Notes under the pieces: model-generated
Databases searched by the model: none
What the model was told of the DNA's origin: nothing
The model's input: only the letters and a program-made list of their open reading frames with translations
DNA from: CAYNRE01 sp964399535
Lineage (GTDB): Bacteria; Planctomycetota; Planctomycetia; Pirellulales; CAYNRE01
Direction of reading: 5' to 3'
Assembly: GCA_964399535.1 (NCBI GenBank)
Contig: CAYNRE010000073.1
Location: forward strand, 1-59,498
Length of the DNA: 59,498 nt
Translations under genes and position numbers: made by a program
In this document: positions 27,901-30,900 of the stretch, in pieces
Layout: the number at the start of each line of letters is the position of its first letter
Numbering within the stretch: position 1 is the stretch's first letter

Positions 27901-30900
27901 GCCGCCTGGGGCAGCGTAAAGCTCGACCGGGCCAACTTCCTGGTCACTGTGCCGCACAGTTTGCCCAACGGCATTCGCCAGTTGGGCGTGGGCACGCCCG
28001 GCTTCGTGGCGGCGCCCAAGATTGCCGACAATGGGCTGATTGTGCTTCGCAACGGCGACGAAGCGACCGACTCGATTTACGTGGTGCCGTTCGATTTGAA
28101 TCCGGCGGGTTACCGGCGCATTACCAGCCCCGAGCAGGGCTTCCTGAAGGTGGGCCCCCACCCGGCGATTTCCGACGACGGTTCACTGATTGTGTTTACG
28201 GCCGAACACGCTGAGCTGGGGCGGGGGCTGTTCATTGCCGACCCGCTGACCGGCCAGTGGTCGAAGGTGGCGGGCGAATCGGGTCCGGGCAGCCTCGATC
28301 CGGCGGACGGGAGTTTAGACCCCGGCGAAGAATGGGTCGACTTGAACGGCGACGGGCAGCTTGACGACGATGAAGATATCGGGCCCTTCCGGAGGTTTTC
28401 CATTTCCGACCCCGACGCTGACTCCAGTCTCGCAATTCAGCGCCTCGACGACGGGCTGACTGCTGCCCAAGCCAGCTATCAGATCGCGCTCGTCGTCGAC
28501 GCGGTCGCACCCGGGGCTTCCGTAGCGTCACGCCGAGGGCTTCGTACTATCGAATTGCGGACTACATACGATTCGTCTGGAGAGCTGACCGCGACCTTCG
28601 AACAAGAGCGCCAAGTCGTTACCGTTGGCAGCATTGAACCGAAACTTGGAACCGTCGCTGGTGTTGGCGTCTACGACGCCTTGGCAGACTCGGGGCAGTT
28701 AGCGTATTGGGTCACGACGGAGCTGGGACAGTTTATTGTCTTTGCCGAGTCGGTCGAAATCGACCTCGATGTCGATTCCAACAACGATGGCGAAATCGAC
28801 CCGGAGAACTCAGCCGGAGGAACCGACGATCCGATTGAGAACAACCCCAAGCTTCCCGGAAAGGTGATCCTGGAAAATTCACTGGACAAAGACTTCGATG
28901 GAATCACGGACTATGCCGATGGCTTCGATTACGACCCGGCAGATCCGAATGACGATCGAAACGAAAATGAGCTCTTTTCACCGGTCATGCTTACCGTGCC
29001 AGAGTCGACCATGTTCAACCCCGAGAAAACTCGGTTCCGGCTCGCTTACGACGCCTCGGCGCCCAGTGATCTTGTCGAAATCGTCCCCGGAGTGCTCCTT
29101 CCCGGCCAAGGCACAATCCGACTCTGGAATGTTCCTGGCGACCAGCGGCGCGATGGCCGGAGCGTCGTTCCTAATGAATTCGGCGAGGGAGGTGGTGGCA
29201 ACTATCTGGCGCCCGGCGTTTACACCGCTGCCCAACTGGGACTGACCACCGAACAGCGCACCGTGACTTTATATGTCGAAGGAATCAGAGACACTTTTGA
29301 CTCGGCCATACCGATCGACATTACACTGCTTCCTGACGGCAAGGAGTCCGATCAGCTTCGCAACCGTGACACCGTCTTCGTGTCGGTCAGTCCGTTCGAC
29401 CTGGATATCGACTCAGATAATAACAATGGCACCAGTGCACCCGACCGCTCCGCAATGGAAGAATCCGTGGAAGACTCGGCATACTTACCCGACGGCCGCT
29501 CTAATCCAGGCAAATACCTTCAAGTCTCAAATCATCCGCTCGACTATGCTGCAGTCAATCATGAGTTCTCGATCACTTCAGACGGACGTGTTGTCGTAGA
29601 CTATGACAGCAGCGGAAACACCATCTACGACTACAGCCGAGTTTTGGGCAATGATGGAACCGTCGACCAGAATCACGACGTGAATGGAAATGGAATCCCC
29701 GACGACCAGGACCTGCAGGTACTGGGCTTGCATTTCGCTCAGGCGGTCATTTCACTGCCCGCCGGGATCCGCCTCGATCGCATTCAGCTTCGTTTCGACG
29801 TGGACACGAACATTCTGGATCATGGAATCCGTCTTTGGACTCGTGATGCGGATCAACTTCGCATTTCGGCCAGCATTGCTGGAGGCGGCAACCTTGTTCC
29901 ACTAGCCACAGAATTTGAGCCAACTCTTCTCGGTCTGACTGACTCAAATCGCACTATCAAACTCTTCGTAGAGTCCATGAACACCGTTAGTGTCGATTTC
30001 GGTGACGAAATCATACGGCTCACTATTTTGGATCGACAGACGAGCACACCGATTGCCAGCGACCAGGTCCGCGTCACCAGCATCAACTCGCAAGTTACTG
30101 TATTCGTAGTTCAGCCATATACGTACGACGCAGCCTCTGGCGACCGTACTCCCTTCTCAGTCGACCTCTCGGCGCCCGTCAAGGCAATCGAATCAGTGGT
30201 TTATGGCCAAACTCACCCCGACTACAAGTTCCACGAAGATTTCGCCTGGGAGGGACACGCATTCGCGTATCTGAACTACGACGGGCCAGGTGGATTTGGG
30301 GAGAATGGCAATCGCACTACCTGGTATGGTCAAACCGGAGGGGAGCCGAGCGGCGGACAAAGAATCACTTCGCTCTTCGGCGGTTTGCTCCTCAGCCTCG
30401 ATCTCGGCGAATGGACCGCACTCTGGGGACCGATTTCAAACGGCACACGCGATCCTGCCGAGGGATTCTTAAGTGCAGGCCGTGAGTACTTAACCTGGAA
30501 CGGCCGTCCCGATGGCACCCTAACGGACGGGTCGAACATCGTACTCAGTCACACCTGGATAACCTCTCCGGAAAAGGTGAAAACACTACGCAACTATTTC
30601 GAGGCGCGAGACTACACGCTCTATGGTGTCGACATCACAGAAACTGGCGGAGGTTGCGCATCACTGGTGGGTCAGGCACTCGCAGCAGCGGGCTTTTCAG
30701 AGACAAATGCCTGGCTGGTCGATAAGATCTTTCCCTGGCAGGCACCCATTCTCTACACGGCGGATCAATTAGCGAGCATCGTCGGGGCAGGAGGAGTTGT
30801 GGGTTGGGCCGGTCTGGACGAATGGGGGACGGCTGAAGGAATCGCTAGTCGGCGACTCTCTTTCTATGACCCCGGCTTGATGGTCGGTTGGCTCAAGTCA